DNA of 64,000 nt from Vibrio tasmaniensis 1F-187. Lineage in GTDB: Bacteria > Pseudomonadota > Gammaproteobacteria > Enterobacterales > Vibrionaceae. Shown here in pieces: positions 11,548 through 22,981 of this stretch. A program made the translations under genes and the position numbers. The stretch is taken from NCBI RefSeq assembly GCF_000272405.2, contig NZ_AJZM02000191.1, positions 25,237 to 89,236 on the forward strand, given 5' to 3'. Below the pieces are notes generated by a model. It ran no database searches. It saw only the letters and a list, made by a program, of their open reading frames with translations, and was not told where the DNA came from. How positions within the stretch are numbered: the stretch's first letter is position 1; each line of letters starts with the position of its first letter.

Positions 11548-11639
11548 GAACTCAGCTCGACTAAACGTGTTAGTAAAACTGGCATAAAATATAAATCATT
11601 AAGATGACAAATCGTCGCTGATAAAGATAAGGAAGTGTT

Positions 11640-11840
11640 ATGAGCTTGAAATGGATTGATTCGCGAGATATTGCGATTGAGCTATGTGATTTATACCCTG
11701 AGACTGATCCTAAAACCGTACGTTTTACGGACTTGCATCAATGGGTGTTAGATCTTGAAGATTTTGATGATGAGCCGAATCACTCGAATGAGAAAATTCT
11801 AGAGGCCATTATATTGTGCTGGATGGATGAGATGGATTAA
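11640..11840 (+). CDS. iscX: Fe-S assembly protein IscX
   Basis: Small acidic protein, 66 residues, that binds IscS and is thought to act as an iron-dependent regulator of desulfurase activity. The start [20 protein letters not shown] and the acidic C-terminus are family hallmarks. It ends the isc operon; a terminator follows at 11921. Confidence 0.96.
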   Translation: MSLKWIDSRDIAIELCDLYPETDPKTVRFTDLHQWVLDLEDFDDEPNHSNEKILEAIILCWMDEMD

Positions 11841-11920
11841 TCCTCTTGTCTAATCACTTGGTCGCGGGTTGGTATCAGTCCAATGTAAAACGCAGCCAAG
11901 TTAACAATTCTTACTAAAAA

Positions 11921-11946
11921 AAGCGGACCTTATGGTCCGTTTTTTT
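11921..11946 (+). terminator. Terminator of the isc operon
   Basis: Stem CGGACC / GGTCCG with a 4-nt loop and a run of seven T. It separates iscX from pepB, which therefore probably has its own promoter. Confidence 0.85.
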
Positions 11947-12046
11947 ATCAAAATGACATTTTCCTCCTACATAATGCTAACATCAGTGCGCTAATAAAAA
12001 ACAATCAGGATCACATACTCAAAGTGGTTCATGACAAGGAGAAATC

Positions 12047-13342
12047 ATGTCTACACAGATGTCAGTATTTTTAAGTCAAGAAGCTGCCCAGCCTCAGTGG
12101 GGAGCAAGAGCTATTTTATCGTTCTCAGAAGCGGGAGCGACAATTCACATTGGTGAAGGCCACGATCTAGGCGCGGTTCAACGTGCGGGTCGTACGCTTG
12201 ACGGACAAGGTATCGCATTGGTTGCACTTAGCGGTGAAGGCTGGGATCTAGAAAGCGTTTGGGCTTTTTACCAAGGCTACCGTGGACCAAAGAAAAAAAA
12301 TGCATTGGAGTGGGATGCTCTAGCTGAAGCTGATCAAGTTGAATTAGAAGCACGTATCCGCGCGACAGATTGGACTCGTGACATCATCAACAAAACGGCA
12401 GAAGAAGTTGCCCCTCGTCAATTAGCGACAATGGCAGCTGAATACATCAAGTCAGTGGCACCAGCAGGCACTGTTAAAGCAAAAATCGTTAAAGACAAAG
12501 ATCTCCTAACTGAAGGTTGGGAAGGCATCTACGCGGTAGGTCGCGGCTCTGAACGTACTTCTGCAATGCTTCAATTGGACTTCAACCCAACTGGCGATGA
12601 AAACGCACCTGTGTTTGCTTGCCTTGTGGGTAAAGGTATCACTTTCGACTCAGGCGGTTACAGCATCAAGCCAGGTCAATTCATGACAGCAATGAAGGCT
12701 GACATGGGTGGCGCAGCGACTATTACCGGTGGTTTAGGTCTAGCGATTGAACGCGGTCTGAACAAGCGTATCAAGCTTATCTTATGTTGTGCTGAGAACA
12801 TGATCTCGGGTCGTGCATTGAAGCTTGGCGACATCATTACTTACAAAAATGGTAAAACTGTCGAGATCATGAATACCGATGCGGAAGGTCGTTTAGTTTT
12901 AGCTGATGGCCTGATGTTCGCAAGCGCTCAGAATCCAGAGTTGATCATCGACTGTGCAACACTAACAGGCGCGGCTAAAAATGCATTAGGTAACGACTAC
13001 CACGCATTATTGAGCTTTGATGATGAGTTGTCTCATCAAGCACTAACGGCTGCGAACCAAGAGAAAGAAGGTCTATGGCCATTGCCGCTTGCTGATTTCC
13101 ACCGTGGTATGTTGCCTTCAAACTTTGCTGATCTTTCAAACATCAGCTCTGGTGATTACACACCGGGTGCAAGTACCGCTGCTGCGTTCCTTTCTTACTT
13201 TGTAGATGACTACAAAAAAGGTTGGATTCACATGGATTGCGCGGGTACTTACCGTAAGTCATCTAGTGATAAGTGGGCTGCAGGCGCGACCGGTATGGGT
13301 GTTCGTACACTGGCTCGTCTTCTTATCGATCAAGCAAAATAA
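12047..13342 (+). CDS. pepB: Peptidase B, M17 aminopeptidase
   Basis: Dimetal leucyl-aminopeptidase-family enzyme for the last steps of peptide breakdown. It has 431 residues. Catalytic and metal motifs are [16 protein letters not shown] and [14 protein letters not shown]. The position just after iscX matches E. coli, which favours PepB over PepA. A strong AAGGAGAAATC ribosome site precedes ATG 12047. Confidence 0.93.
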   Translation: MSTQMSVFLSQEAAQPQWGARAILSFSEAGATIHIGEGHDLGAVQRAGRTLDGQGIALVALSGEGWDLESVWAFYQGYRGPKKKNALEWDALAEADQVELEARIRATDWTRDIINKTAEEVAPRQLATMAAEYIKSVAPAGTVKAKIVKDKDLLTEGWEGIYAVGRGSERTSAMLQLDFNPTGDENAPVFACLVGKGITFDSGGYSIKPGQFMTAMKADMGGAATITGGLGLAIERGLNKRIKLILCCAENMISGRALKLGDIITYKNGKTVEIMNTDAEGRLVLADGLMFASAQNPELIIDCATLTGAAKNALGNDYHALLSFDDELSHQALTAANQEKEGLWPLPLADFHRGMLPSNFADLSNISSGDYTPGASTAAAFLSYFVDDYKKGWIHMDCAGTYRKSSSDKWAAGATGMGVRTLARLLIDQAK

Positions 13343-13351
13343 TAATAAGAG

Positions 13352-13375
13352 TGAGCGGTATTTCGATACCGCTTA
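13352..13375 (+). terminator. Hairpin after pepB
   Basis: Stem AGCGGTAT / ATACCGCT with a TTCG tetraloop, 11 bp after the pepB stop. There is no clean T run, so termination may be partial. Confidence 0.55.
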
Positions 13376-13448
13376 TTCATAAACTCAGATCGAATGATCT
13401 TAGTAATTTCAGTATTTAATAACAAAAAAATGAAGTGAAGGAATCCCT

Positions 13449-13883
13449 ATGGCTCTAGAAAGAACGTTCTCAATTGTTAAGCCGGATGCAGTTAAGCGTA
13501 ACCTTGTTGGTGAAATCTACCACCGCATTGAAAAAGCAGGCCTACAGATTATTGCCGCTAAAATGGTTTCTCTTACTGAAGCGCAAGCAAGTGGCTTCTA
13601 TGCAGAACATGAAGGTAAAGAGTTCTTTGGACCACTAAAAGAGTTCATGACTTCTGGTCCTATCATGGTTCAAGTACTTGAAGGCGAAAATGCGATCGCT
13701 CGTTACCGTGAACTAATGGGTAAAACTAACCCAGAAGAAGCGGCATGCGGCACTATCCGTGCTGACTACGCAATCAGCATGCGTTACAACTCAGTACACG
13801 GCAGTGACAGCCCTGAGTCTGCAGCTCGCGAGATCGAATTCTTCTTCCCAGAATCTGAAATTTGCCCACGTCCAGCTGAATAA
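13449..13883 (+). CDS. ndk: Nucleoside diphosphate kinase
   Basis: Transfers the gamma phosphate of ATP to NDPs through a phosphohistidine. It has 144 residues. The active-site H117 lies in [23 protein letters not shown] is the typical N-terminus. Preceded by GTGAAGGAATCC. Confidence 0.97.
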   Translation: MALERTFSIVKPDAVKRNLVGEIYHRIEKAGLQIIAAKMVSLTEAQASGFYAEHEGKEFFGPLKEFMTSGPIMVQVLEGENAIARYRELMGKTNPEEAACGTIRADYAISMRYNSVHGSDSPESAAREIEFFFPESEICPRPAE

Positions 13884-13905
13884 GCAGACAACAGCAAATA
13901 TCAAT

Positions 13906-13933
13906 AAAGGCTTCACTTCGGTGAAGCCTTTTT
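13906..13933 (+). terminator. Terminator of ndk
   Basis: Ten-bp perfect stem AAGGCTTCAC / GTGAAGCCTT closed by a TTCG tetraloop and followed by Ts. Confidence 0.9.
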
Positions 13934-13969
13934 CGTATGTGGACTTTGCATTCTCGATAATCTATTTAG

Positions 13970-14063
13970 TCGCCATTCCCGAGAGCGACGTAGGAGTGTA
14001 AGCGGGAATCTCTGTTAGTTGTTGGAGATTCCAGATACCTCGTTCCTCAGTTCTGGAATGACG
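13970..14063 (+). repeat. Palindromic intergenic repeat, copy 1 (two units)
   Basis: The first unit (13970-14012) has arms ATTCCCG / CGGGAAT around GAGCGACGTAGGAG. A second palindrome (14025-14063) has arms ATTCCAGA / TCTGGAAT around a CTCGTTCCTCAG core. Such dispersed elements are common between Vibrio genes as far as I know; family membership was not searched. Confidence 0.7.
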
Positions 14064-14151
14064 GGCTTTGAGGCGTTCATGACCTTATAGCGATGAATGG
14101 CGGGGCCACAATCTTGTGGTAAGTATTGGTGAGCTTGTGGAGATTATTTAC

Positions 14152-14191
14152 GTCATTCCCGAAAGCGACGGAGGAGCGTAATCGGGAATCT
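14152..14191 (+). repeat. Palindromic intergenic repeat, copy 2
   Basis: The same element as at 13970: GTCATTCCCGA..GCGACGGAGGAG..CGGGAATCT. It differs from copy 1 at only a few positions, so the two are clearly related. Confidence 0.75.
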
Positions 14192-14356
14192 TTTCTTTAA
14201 TTTAGGTATTCTCAGACCGAACAAAACAATTGTTCAAGTTTTAATCGCTTAACTTTGAATGTCTTAATAAACACAGGGTTTTACAGCGCTTGTTGAAGTT
14301 GCGTAAAGCCTGTACAATTCGCGCCCTTAATTATTGTTCCGTCATTGAGAGGCATC

Positions 14357-15499
14357 ATGACCACAGCTAAAGTCAATCTACTCGATTTTGATCGTAAAGG
14401 TCTTCGTAAATTTTTCACAGAAGAACTGAATGAGAAAGCGTTTCGAGCAGAGCAAGTGATGAAGTGGATTTATCACTTCGGTGTCGATGACTTCGAACAA
14501 ATGAACAACATCAACAAAAAATTACGCGAGAAACTTCTGCATCGCTGTGAGATTGTTGCACCTATCGTTTCTGAAGCTCAGCACTCTGCAGATGGCACCA
14601 TTAAATGGGCTATGAGCGTTGGTGACCAAGACGTTGAGACGGTATACATCCCAGATGGTGACCGTGCGACGCTATGTGTATCTTCACAGGTTGGTTGTGC
14701 ACTAGAATGTAAATTCTGCTCTACGGCTCAACAAGGCTTCAACCGTAACCTGAAAGTTTCAGAGATCGTTGGTCAAATCTGGCGCGCTGCACGTGAAATC
14801 GGTTTAGAGAAAGATACGGGTCGTCGTCCAATTACTAACGTCGTAATGATGGGTATGGGTGAGCCTCTGCTTAACATGAAGAACCTAATTCCATCATTAG
14901 AGCTGATGCTTGATGATCTAGGATTCTCACTGTCTAAGCGTCGTGTGACAGTATCAACATCTGGTGTTGTTTCTGGTCTTGATCAGATGACAGACAACAT
15001 CGATGTAGCTCTGGCGATTTCTCTACACGCACCAAACGATGCACTACGTAGCCAAATCATGCCAATCAACGACCGTTGGGATATCCAAGATTTCCTAGCA
15101 TCGGTTCGTCGCTACATTGCTTCTTCAAATGCTAACCGCGGTAAAGTAACGGTTGAGTACGTTCTATTGGATCATGTGAATGATGATATGGACCACGCTC
15201 GTGAACTTGCTGAGCTAATGAAAGAGACGCCTTGTAAGATCAACTTGATTCCATTCAACCCTTATCCGGGTTCGCCTTACAAGAAGCCAAGCAACTCTCG
15301 TATTGATCGCTTCCAAAAAACGCTGATGGAATACAACTACACAGTAACGGTTCGTAAAACACGTGGCGATGATATTGATGCCGCATGTGGTCAGTTGGTT
15401 GGTGATGTCATTGATAGAACCAAGCGTACTAAAATGCTGAAAGCCGCCTCTGAAGCTAACTTAATCGCAGGTGATGTGATTCAAGTAAAAGCGGTTTAA
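14357..15499 (+). CDS. rlmN: 23S rRNA A2503 / tRNA A37 C2-methyltransferase RlmN
   Basis: Radical-SAM enzyme that methylates C2 of adenosine in 23S rRNA and certain tRNAs. It has 380 residues. The 4Fe-4S motif C114-x3-C118-x2-C121 (CALECKFC) is present, as is the methyl-carrier cysteine C344 (DAACGQL). I chose ATG 14357 ([12 protein letters not shown]) over the upstream in-frame TTG at 14345. It is first in the conserved rlmN-rodZ-ispG-hisS order. Confidence 0.97.
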   Translation: MTTAKVNLLDFDRKGLRKFFTEELNEKAFRAEQVMKWIYHFGVDDFEQMNNINKKLREKLLHRCEIVAPIVSEAQHSADGTIKWAMSVGDQDVETVYIPDGDRATLCVSSQVGCALECKFCSTAQQGFNRNLKVSEIVGQIWRAAREIGLEKDTGRRPITNVVMMGMGEPLLNMKNLIPSLELMLDDLGFSLSKRRVTVSTSGVVSGLDQMTDNIDVALAISLHAPNDALRSQIMPINDRWDIQDFLASVRRYIASSNANRGKVTVEYVLLDHVNDDMDHARELAELMKETPCKINLIPFNPYPGSPYKKPSNSRIDRFQKTLMEYNYTVTVRKTRGDDIDAACGQLVGDVIDRTKRTKMLKAASEANLIAGDVIQVKAV

Positions 15500-15939
15500 A
15501 TACCATTTAGATCTAAACAAGCCAGAAGGATTCCTTCTGGCTTGTTGCTTTTCTGGAAGGTGAATTTCCAAAAATTGGATTTTTTCCCCACGCTTTCTTA
15601 CATTTTTCGTTAAATTTTGGACAAAACCATGAGCTGACGGTAAATTTTGTCGAAAGTGTTTTTGCCTTGTAATGGCATTAGCTTATGATTAAATAATCTT
15701 AAATTAATTTAAGTGCTCGCTTGTTACCCGATAATCGTCAATGTGTCTATTTAGGTTGGCTACTTGATAAACTAGCTTCCTGAGAAAGTCGCTCACCAAC
15801 AGTGTGTGGTTTTCTACTTTAAGGGTTGATGAACCGGGTGACAGGAAAAATTCCACATAGTAGGTTGTAAGATTGAGCTTAAACGAAAATAAAAAATGCT
15901 CTCATCAACCTGCAATAATACTTTAGAAGTTCACTCTCT
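15500..15939. other. Intergenic region between rlmN and rodZ
   Basis: This 440-bp gap holds the rlmN terminator and an AT-rich stretch that must contain the rodZ promoter. No ORF. Some gammaproteobacteria carry a pilF/pilW-type gene at this place; none is present here. Confidence 0.6.
15518..15552 (+). terminator. Terminator of rlmN
   Basis: Twelve-bp perfect stem CAAGCCAGAAGG / CCTTCTGGCTTG with a 3-nt loop, then a T-rich tail. Confidence 0.9.
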
Positions 15940-16875
15940 ATGAACACAGAACAAGAAACACAAACGCAAGAAACTGTCGCTCCAGCAATTGAAGCGGGAA
16001 CGCTGCTCAAAAATAAACGAGAATCTCTTGGTTTAACACAAAAGCAGATCTCTGATCGCTTGAAGCTACGCGTTACGCTTATCCAGCAAATTGAAGAAAA
16101 CCAATTCGAGTCAGATCAGGTTGCCACCTTTATGCGTGGTTACATTCGTTCATACGCGAAATACGTCAATCTTGATGAAAAAGTCGTGTTGAATGCGCTT
16201 CATCATTCTGGTGATGCCCAACATCAAGAACAAGAAATGTTGAGCTTCTCTCGTAAGACTAAAACCGAGAAGCACAACAGCCGTATTATGCTCCTTACTT
16301 GGAGCATCTTTGCTGTGATTGTGGGTATCTCCTCACTTTGGTGGTGGCAGAATCAACAGCAAGATACCTTATCTCAATCTTTAGCCAATACTGAAAGCTC
16401 GGAAGAGCTAGTGGTAGAAGAGTCGCTTGATCCTGAGCTGACTTCACTCGAAGTGATTGAAGCAGAACAAAACGCAGAGATATCTCCTGCTACTGAAAAT
16501 TCTGATGAGCTTACTGAAGTGAGTTCAGCTGAAGATTCAGTAACTCTTGACCCCGTTGAAGTCATTGAAGAAGCACCAGAAGCAGCAGACGTTGCTTCGG
16601 TTACTGCGGAACCAGAGACTGTAGCGTCTGAAGCTGTGGTTAATGAGCTAGTGATGCAGTTCTCTGCTGATTGCTGGATCCAAGTGAAAGATGCTTCGGG
16701 CAAAACGTTATCTACCGGCATTAAAAAAGCAGGCCAGACATTAAATCTTTCTGGAACTGCACCATATAAAGTGATTCTGGGTGCGCCTGAAGGCGTATCG
16801 ATGACATTTGCAAGTGAACCTGTCGACCTTTCTGGGTATACTTCAGGCAAAGTAGCTAGAATAACCTTACCTTAG
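15940..16875 (+). CDS. rodZ: Cytoskeletal membrane protein RodZ
   Basis: Bitopic inner-membrane protein that links MreB filaments to the wall-elongation machinery. It has 311 residues, a little shorter than E. coli (about 337). A cytoplasmic Cro-type HTH covers residues 20-85 ([23 protein letters not shown]), with a basic stretch near 105-115. One TM helix lies at 116-136. An acidic, low-complexity periplasmic linker covers about 145-235. The C-terminal DUF4115 beta domain ([17 protein letters not shown]) follows. 7 bp before ispG. Confidence 0.93.
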   Translation: MNTEQETQTQETVAPAIEAGTLLKNKRESLGLTQKQISDRLKLRVTLIQQIEENQFESDQVATFMRGYIRSYAKYVNLDEKVVLNALHHSGDAQHQEQEMLSFSRKTKTEKHNSRIMLLTWSIFAVIVGISSLWWWQNQQQDTLSQSLANTESSEELVVEESLDPELTSLEVIEAEQNAEISPATENSDELTEVSSAEDSVTLDPVEVIEEAPEAADVASVTAEPETVASEAVVNELVMQFSADCWIQVKDASGKTLSTGIKKAGQTLNLSGTAPYKVILGAPEGVSMTFASEPVDLSGYTSGKVARITLP

Positions 16876-16882
16876 AGTTAAT

Positions 16883-18004
16883 ATGCAACACGAATCTCCT
16901 ATTATTCGTCGCAAATCAACCCGTATTTATGTGGGTGATGTGCCGCTCGGTGATGGTGCACCAATTGCTGTGCAATCCATGACCAACACAAGAACAACAG
17001 ATGTCGCCGCGACCGTCGCTCAAATTAGAGCTTTGGAAAAAGTGGGGGCAGATATCGTTCGCGTATCTGTACCGACTATGGAGGCCGCTGAAGCTTTTAA
17101 GCTAATCAAGCAGCAGGTCTCTGTTCCTTTGGTTGCTGACATTCACTTCGACTACCGTATCGCTCTTAAAGTGGCAGAGTATGGGGTTGACTGTCTGCGT
17201 ATCAACCCAGGTAACATCGGTAACGAAAGCCGCATTCGCTCTGTTGTGGATTGTGCTCGTGATATGAATATCCCGATTCGTATTGGTGTTAACGGTGGTT
17301 CTCTTGAAAAAGAGATCCAAGAGAAATACACAGAGCCTACAGCAGAAGCGCTAGTTGAATCTGCAATGCGTCACGTCGATATCCTAGACCGTCTGAACTT
17401 TGATCAATTCAAAGTCAGCGTGAAGGCTTCTGATGTATTCCTAGCCGTCGGTTCTTACCGTTTGCTTGCTAAGCAGATTGACCAACCACTTCACCTAGGT
17501 ATTACTGAAGCGGGTGGAGCTCGTGCGGGTTCTGTGAAATCGGCTGTAGGTTTGGGCATGTTATTGTCTGAAGGTATCGGCGATACGCTGCGTATCTCGC
17601 TAGCAGCAGATCCAATCGAAGAGATCAAAGTTGGCTTTGATATTCTTAAATCTTTGCGCATTCGCTCACGTGGTATCAACTTCATTGCGTGTCCGAGCTG
17701 TTCTCGCCAAGAATTCGATGTTATCAACACGGTTAACGCCCTTGAAGAGCGCTTGGAAGACATAGTGACTCCAATGGATGTCTCTATCATCGGTTGTGTC
17801 GTTAACGGCCCTGGTGAAGCTGAAGTGTCTCACTTAGGCCTTGCGGGTAGTGCTCGTAAGAGTGCCTTCTACGAAGACGGTAAGCGTCAGAAAGAGCGTT
17901 TTGACAACGATGACCTTGTCGACAAGCTTGAAGCGAAGATCCGAGCAAAAGCATCGGTGCTTGATAAAGCAAATCGCATTGATGTAGAAAACTTAGAAGA
18001 TTAA
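16883..18004 (+). CDS. ispG: 4-hydroxy-3-methylbut-2-en-1-yl diphosphate synthase
   Basis: [4Fe-4S] enzyme of the MEP isoprenoid pathway that converts MEcPP to HMBPP. It has 373 residues. The cluster cysteines C270 and C273 (ACPSCSR) are present, with the third in the [12 protein letters not shown] segment. It depends on the Fe-S system encoded by the nearby isc operon. It is placed 7 bp after rodZ and 70 bp before hisS. Confidence 0.97.
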   Translation: MQHESPIIRRKSTRIYVGDVPLGDGAPIAVQSMTNTRTTDVAATVAQIRALEKVGADIVRVSVPTMEAAEAFKLIKQQVSVPLVADIHFDYRIALKVAEYGVDCLRINPGNIGNESRIRSVVDCARDMNIPIRIGVNGGSLEKEIQEKYTEPTAEALVESAMRHVDILDRLNFDQFKVSVKASDVFLAVGSYRLLAKQIDQPLHLGITEAGGARAGSVKSAVGLGMLLSEGIGDTLRISLAADPIEEIKVGFDILKSLRIRSRGINFIACPSCSRQEFDVINTVNALEERLEDIVTPMDVSIIGCVVNGPGEAEVSHLGLAGSARKSAFYEDGKRQKERFDNDDLVDKLEAKIRAKASVLDKANRIDVENLED

Positions 18005-18074
18005 TACAACGCGATGGGGTGTGATTGTCTATTCGCACTAACACCTGGTCGTGAGAAATTACGGAATAAATACT

Positions 18075-19343
18075 GTGGCTAAAAATATCCAAGCAATTCG
18101 AGGCATGAACGACTGCCTACCAACTCAATCACCACTGTGGCAGAAAGTAGAAAGCGCAGTTAAAAGTGTGGTGAGTGCATACGGTTACAACGAAGTACGT
18201 ATGCCTATCGTTGAAGAAACGAACCTATTTAGCCGTGCGGTTGGTGAAGAGACAGACGTTGTTTCTAAAGAAATGTACACCTTTGATGACCGTAATGGCG
18301 ACAGCCTAACGCTGCGTCCAGAAGGCACAGCAGGTTGTGTACGTTCATGTATTCAAAACAGCCTTATCAACCGTGATGAGCAGCGCCTATGGTACATGGG
18401 TCCAATGTTCCGTCACGAGCGTCCTCAAAAAGGTCGTTACCGTCAATTCCACCAATGTGGTGTTGAAGTGTTTGGCCTAGACGGTCCAGACGTTGACGCA
18501 GAACTTATCATGATGACAGCACGTCTATGGCGTGAACTAGGCATCGATAAGCACGTTCGCCTCGAGTTGAACTCAATCGGTTCTCAAGAAGATCGCGTAA
18601 GCTACCGCACTGCGTTAGTGGCTTTCCTTGAGCAACACATTGATGTGCTAGATGAAGACTGCAAACGTCGCATGCACACTAACCCTCTACGTGTACTTGA
18701 TACTAAGAACCCGGATGTTCAAGCGATCTTAGGTGACGCACCTCGACTATCTGAATATTTAGGTGAAGAATCGAAGCAACATTTTGCTGGTTTGTGTGAA
18801 CTTCTTGACGCTGTTGGTATCGAATACCAAGTTAATGAGCGTCTAGTACGTGGCCTAGATTACTACAACCGCACAGTATTTGAGTGGATCACTGACAGTC
18901 TTGGTGCTCAAGGTACAGTTTGTGGCGGCGGTCGTTACGATGGTCTTGTTGAGCAACTAGGCGGCAAAGCAACCAATGCTGTTGGCTTCGCTATGGGTCT
19001 AGAGCGTCTGGTTCTTATGATGGAAACGCTAGAGCTAACAGAAGTTCGCCGTAGCGTTGACGTATACGTGGTTGCTGCTGGCGAAGGTACTATGATCGCA
19101 GGCATGCAGTTAGCGAATCAATTACGCGATACCGTAGAAGGCGTACGCGTAATGAACCACTTCGGTGGTGGTAACTTCAAGAAGCAATTCAAGCGTGCTG
19201 ACAAAGTAGGTGCTGTTGTAGCACTGGTACTTGGTGAGAACGAAGTTGCTGACAATACAGTTGTGCTAAAAGATCTGGTTGGCGGCGAGCAAGAAACCGT
19301 GTCTCAAACGGAAGTTGCAGAGAAAGTTGCTGCGCTAATCTAA
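18075..19343 (+). CDS. hisS: Histidyl-tRNA synthetase
   Basis: Class II synthetase, 422 residues. Motif 2 ([15 protein letters not shown]), the histidine-A motif ([15 protein letters not shown]) and motif 3 (GFAMGLERL) are visible, followed by the anticodon-binding domain from about residue 330. I set the start at GTG 18075 because [13 protein letters not shown] is the family N-terminus; an upstream in-frame start at 18051 adds eight non-conserved residues. Confidence 0.95.
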   Translation: MAKNIQAIRGMNDCLPTQSPLWQKVESAVKSVVSAYGYNEVRMPIVEETNLFSRAVGEETDVVSKEMYTFDDRNGDSLTLRPEGTAGCVRSCIQNSLINRDEQRLWYMGPMFRHERPQKGRYRQFHQCGVEVFGLDGPDVDAELIMMTARLWRELGIDKHVRLELNSIGSQEDRVSYRTALVAFLEQHIDVLDEDCKRRMHTNPLRVLDTKNPDVQAILGDAPRLSEYLGEESKQHFAGLCELLDAVGIEYQVNERLVRGLDYYNRTVFEWITDSLGAQGTVCGGGRYDGLVEQLGGKATNAVGFAMGLERLVLMMETLELTEVRRSVDVYVVAAGEGTMIAGMQLANQLRDTVEGVRVMNHFGGGNFKKQFKRADKVGAVVALVLGENEVADNTVVLKDLVGGEQETVSQTEVAEKVAALI

Positions 19344-19422
19344 TTAGCCATTGAGCAAACGCTCATCATGAATATCAACGTCAGCACTATGCTGGCGTTT
19401 AAAGAATTAAAGAGGACAGGAA

Positions 19423-20037
19423 GTGGAACTTTACGATAGCGAAGAGCAACAAGTTGAAGCCATTAAAGATTGGTGGAAAGAGAACGGTAAAGCCGTAATC
19501 TTTGGTGCAGTTATTGGTTTAGGCGGTCTATTTGGCTGGCGCTATTACCAAGATTCAGTCGTTGAAGCGCGTGAAGTAGCTTCAGAAGGCTACACCTCTG
19601 TAATTTCAGCTCTTGATGCTAAGGGCGTTGATGCTCAATCTGATATTCAAGCTTTTATCGACGCTAACAAAGACGCTGAATACTCTGTACTTGCTGCTAT
19701 GCAATTAGCAAAAGCGCAAGTTCAAGCGGGTGACCTTGCAGCTGCACTTGAACAGCTTGAGTGGGCAAAATCGGCAACTAAGGATGCGGCACTTACGCCA
19801 CTACTGACTTACCGTGCTGCACGTATCAAAGCTGAGCAAGGTGAATTTGACGCAGCATTGACTGATCTTGAAGCGATGACTGACGAATCTTGGACTGGCC
19901 GTGTTGCTGAACTGCGTGGTGATATCTCACTTCGTAAAGGCGATACAGATGCGGCTTACAGTGCTTACTCTGAAGCACAACAAGCAGCTGATGCGAGCCA
20001 AACGCTTCAAATCAAACTTGACGACCTAGCTAAATAA
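19423..20037 (+). CDS. yfgM: YfgM, SecYEG-associated TPR ancillary protein
   Basis: Inner-membrane protein with one N-terminal TM helix (about residues 22-42, GKAVIFGAVIGLGGLFGWRYY) and a periplasmic TPR domain. In E. coli it associates with SecYEG and PpiD in periplasmic chaperone traffic. It has 204 residues and a GTG start after GAGGACAGGAA. It sits between hisS and bamB, as usual, 10 bp before bamB. Confidence 0.93.
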   Translation: MELYDSEEQQVEAIKDWWKENGKAVIFGAVIGLGGLFGWRYYQDSVVEAREVASEGYTSVISALDAKGVDAQSDIQAFIDANKDAEYSVLAAMQLAKAQVQAGDLAAALEQLEWAKSATKDAALTPLLTYRAARIKAEQGEFDAALTDLEAMTDESWTGRVAELRGDISLRKGDTDAAYSAYSEAQQAADASQTLQIKLDDLAK

Positions 20038-20047
20038 GGCGCTTTGA

Positions 20048-21208
20048 ATGAAGAAGATGTTTCCAAAAGCGGCGTTGTGTGCGATTGCTCTTGGCCTATT
20101 GGCTGGCTGTGCGGGTGAAGAAGACACCGTAATCATGGCGCCAGTACCAACAGTAAATAGCGAGTTCACTCCTAGCCAGGAATGGTCTACGTCGGTTGGT
20201 GATGGTGTTGGCCACTACTTTTCAAAACTAACGCCAGAATTGGCTTACGACAAAGTGTTTGTTGCGAGCCGTGAAGGTATGGTTAAAGCGCTTGACCCTG
20301 AAACAGGTAAAGAGCTGTGGAAAGTCGATCTTGAGAAAGAAGTACTGGCTCGTTTATCGGGTGGCTTAACGGCGGCTTACGGCAAAGTATTTGTTGGTTC
20401 TGAAAATGGCGAAGTGATCGCGATGGATGAATCAACCGGTGAAGAGCTGTGGCGTGTATCAGTGAATGGTGAGGTGCTTGCATCCCCAGCAACTGAAAGC
20501 AACATGGTTATTGTTCATACCAGTCGCGGTATGTTGATCGCGTTAGATCAAGAAAGCGGCGAACAAAAATGGACGATTAGCACTGAAGTTCCAAGCCTAA
20601 CACTTCGTGGCGATAGCTCGCCTGTTGCGGTTTCTGGTGGTGTATTCTGGGGGACTGCAAATGGTCGTTTAGCAGCCGCTATTGTTGACCGTGGTCAGCT
20701 TATTTGGCAACAGCCAGTAGGCACACCAAAAGGTGCAACGGAAATAGATCGCTTAGTTGATGTTGATGCATCACCGATTGTTCTTGGCGGAACCCTGTAT
20801 ACAGTAGGTATCAATGGTCAGCTAATCGCTATCGATCTTCGTTCTGGTAAGCCAATTTGGAAGCGTAACTACTCGTCAGCGATTGACTTAGCGAGTGATG
20901 GTAGCCGTTTGTTTGTCGTTACCGACAAAGATCATGTAGTTGCGGTTGATGCGCGTAGTGGTACTGAACTTTGGAGCACTCCATTGTTAGAAAACCGCTT
21001 ACTGACAGCACCTGCTATTATTAATGGTTATGTAGTTGTGGGTGATACAGAAGGTTATCTGCACTGGTTAGATCGTTCATCGGGTGAGTTTGTTGCTCAA
21101 CAACTCGTCGATGATAGCGGCTTTGCAGTTGCGCCAATTGAAATGCCTGAAGGTTACTTAGTGACGACTCGCAATGGCGATGTAAAGAAACTAACGATTA
21201 GCCAATAA
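20048..21208 (+). CDS. bamB: Outer membrane assembly lipoprotein BamB
   Basis: Eight-bladed beta-propeller lipoprotein of the BAM complex. It has 386 residues. The signal peptide ends in lipobox LLAGC with the lipidated Cys21. Repeated PQQ-like blades are visible (ALDPETGKELWKVDL, AMDESTGEELWRVSV, ALDQESGEQKWTIS). Confidence 0.96.
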   Translation: MKKMFPKAALCAIALGLLAGCAGEEDTVIMAPVPTVNSEFTPSQEWSTSVGDGVGHYFSKLTPELAYDKVFVASREGMVKALDPETGKELWKVDLEKEVLARLSGGLTAAYGKVFVGSENGEVIAMDESTGEELWRVSVNGEVLASPATESNMVIVHTSRGMLIALDQESGEQKWTISTEVPSLTLRGDSSPVAVSGGVFWGTANGRLAAAIVDRGQLIWQQPVGTPKGATEIDRLVDVDASPIVLGGTLYTVGINGQLIAIDLRSGKPIWKRNYSSAIDLASDGSRLFVVTDKDHVVAVDARSGTELWSTPLLENRLLTAPAIINGYVVVGDTEGYLHWLDRSSGEFVAQQLVDDSGFAVAPIEMPEGYLVTTRNGDVKKLTISQ

Positions 21209-21229
21209 AAGCGTGATACAATTCACAGT

Positions 21230-21267
21230 CGGCTCCTGGTTGGTAACAGCTAGGAGCCGTTTTGTTG
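21230..21267 (+). terminator. Terminator of bamB
   Basis: Stem CGGCTCCT / AGGAGCCG with a 14-nt loop and a TTTTG tail. Confidence 0.75.
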
Positions 21268-21366
21268 TTATGAATTAATAAACCGTGTGGTTATAGGTAA
21301 GAGTTTAAACTTGCGATCAAGTGCTTACCTATAACTACATTTAGAGAAGAAATTGTAGAGGTTGTT

Positions 21367-22848
21367 ATGGTACCTGTTGTTGCTCTAGTAGGGCGTCCGA
21401 ATGTAGGTAAATCTACGTTATTTAACCGATTGACTCGAACTCGTGATGCATTGGTTGCGGATTTCCCTGGCTTAACGCGTGACCGTAAATACGGTCATGC
21501 TCATTTTAGCGAGCATGACTTTATTGTTATTGACACTGGTGGTATCGACGGTACCGAAGAAGGTGTTGAAACTAAAATGGCTGAACAGTCGCTAGCGGCG
21601 ATTGATGAAGCTGATGTCGTTCTATTTATGGTAGATGGCCGTGCGGGTCTAACACCTTCAGATGTGGCTATTGCTAAGCACCTTCGTCAACTAGAAAAGC
21701 CTTCAATGCTAGTAGTAAACAAGGTTGATGGTATCGACCCTGATGCTGCAAGTGCTGATTTCTGGCAACTAGGTGTAGAAGACATGTACCAAATCGCTGC
21801 AGCGCACGGTCGTGGCGTAACAGCGTTGATTGATCTTGCTCTTAACCCGTTCGCAGAAGCGTTAAAAGCTGAGAATGGTGAAGTAAGCGATTTAACTGAG
21901 TTTGAAGACGAAGAAGAAGAGCAAGTTGATTTCACTGAAGAAGAAGCTGAAGAAGAATTCAAGCGCCTTCAAGATCAACCAATTAAGCTAGCGATCATTG
22001 GCCGTCCTAACGTTGGTAAATCAACACTAACTAACCGTATTCTTGGTGAAGAACGTGTTGTTGTTTACGATATGCCAGGCACAACTCGTGACTCTATCTA
22101 CATTCCAATGCAGCGTGATGAGCGTGAATACGTTCTGATTGATACTGCTGGTGTTCGTCGTCGTAAAAATATCAACGAAACAGTAGAGAAGTTCTCAGTG
22201 GTTAAAACACTGAAAGCAATTGAAGATGCTAACGTTGTATTGCTACTTATTGATGCTCGAGACAACATCTCTGATCAAGATTTAAGCTTGTTAGGCTTTG
22301 CGTTGAATGCTGGTCGTTCAATTGTTATTGCAGTAAACAAGTGGGATGGTCTAGACAGTGATGTTAAAGATCGCGTTAAGAAAGAACTAGACCGTCGTTT
22401 AGGTTTCGTTGATTTCGCACGTATTCACTTTATCTCTGCACTTCACGGTACAGGTGTTGGTCACTTGTTTGAATCTGTTCAAGAAGCTTACAAGTCAGCA
22501 ACGACTCGTGTTGGTACTTCTGTGCTAACTCGTATCATGAAGATGGCGACTGATGATCACCAACCGCCTATGGTTCGTGGCCGTCGTGTTAAATTGAAAT
22601 ACGCACACGCAGGTGGCTACAACCCACCGATTATCGTTATCCACGGTAACCAAGTACGTAACTTGCCAGATTCATACAAACGATTCTTGATGAACTACTA
22701 CCGTCGTTCATTAGAGATTATGGGTACACCTATTCGCATTCAATTCCAGAACAGCGAGAACCCATTTGAAGCTAAGACAACCAAGCTGACAATTTCTCAA
22801 GAACGTAAACGTAAGCGTATGATGAGCATGGTTAAAGGTCGTAAGTAA
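21367..22848 (+). CDS. der: Ribosome assembly GTPase Der (EngA)
   Basis: Essential double-domain GTPase for 50S subunit maturation. It has 493 residues. Two P-loops are visible, GRPNVGKS at 9-16 and again near residue 216, each followed by a G3 and NKxD motif (NKVD, NKWD). The long acidic linker between G domains ([18 protein letters not shown]) and the C-terminal KH-like domain are typical. Confidence 0.97.
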   Translation: MVPVVALVGRPNVGKSTLFNRLTRTRDALVADFPGLTRDRKYGHAHFSEHDFIVIDTGGIDGTEEGVETKMAEQSLAAIDEADVVLFMVDGRAGLTPSDVAIAKHLRQLEKPSMLVVNKVDGIDPDAASADFWQLGVEDMYQIAAAHGRGVTALIDLALNPFAEALKAENGEVSDLTEFEDEEEEQVDFTEEEAEEEFKRLQDQPIKLAIIGRPNVGKSTLTNRILGEERVVVYDMPGTTRDSIYIPMQRDEREYVLIDTAGVRRRKNINETVEKFSVVKTLKAIEDANVVLLLIDARDNISDQDLSLLGFALNAGRSIVIAVNKWDGLDSDVKDRVKKELDRRLGFVDFARIHFISALHGTGVGHLFESVQEAYKSATTRVGTSVLTRIMKMATDDHQPPMVRGRRVKLKYAHAGGYNPPIIVIHGNQVRNLPDSYKRFLMNYYRRSLEIMGTPIRIQFQNSENPFEAKTTKLTISQERKRKRMMSMVKGRK

Positions 22849-22866
22849 ACCTTTCCAATAGATTTG

Positions 22867-22895
22867 ATACCCGAGCCTGTCTCGGGTATTTTTTT
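22867..22895 (+). terminator. Terminator of der
   Basis: Nine-bp stem ATACCCGAG / CTCGGGTAT with a 5-nt loop and a T run. Confidence 0.9.
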
Positions 22896-22981
22896 AAGCA
22901 AAATTCACGTTAAGCCATAACCTCATATCTCCATATCGTGATGGGTTAACGAATTAGGCTCAATTTCAAAAGAAGAACGAT

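Larger units (their letters stand above)
13884..14356. other. Intergenic region between ndk and rlmN
   Basis: This 473-bp gap contains the ndk terminator and two copies of an imperfect palindromic repeat. A presumed rlmN promoter lies in the last 100 bp. No convincing ORF. Confidence 0.7.

Noticed and set aside
15500-15939. Missing pilF/pilW gene between rlmN and rodZ
   Set aside because: No remnant is visible. To my knowledge the gene lies elsewhere in vibrios such as V. cholerae, so its absence here is not remarkable.
16374-16850. 158-codon antisense ORF in rodZ
   Set aside because: Low-complexity Ser/Thr run produced by the acidic linker of RodZ read backwards.
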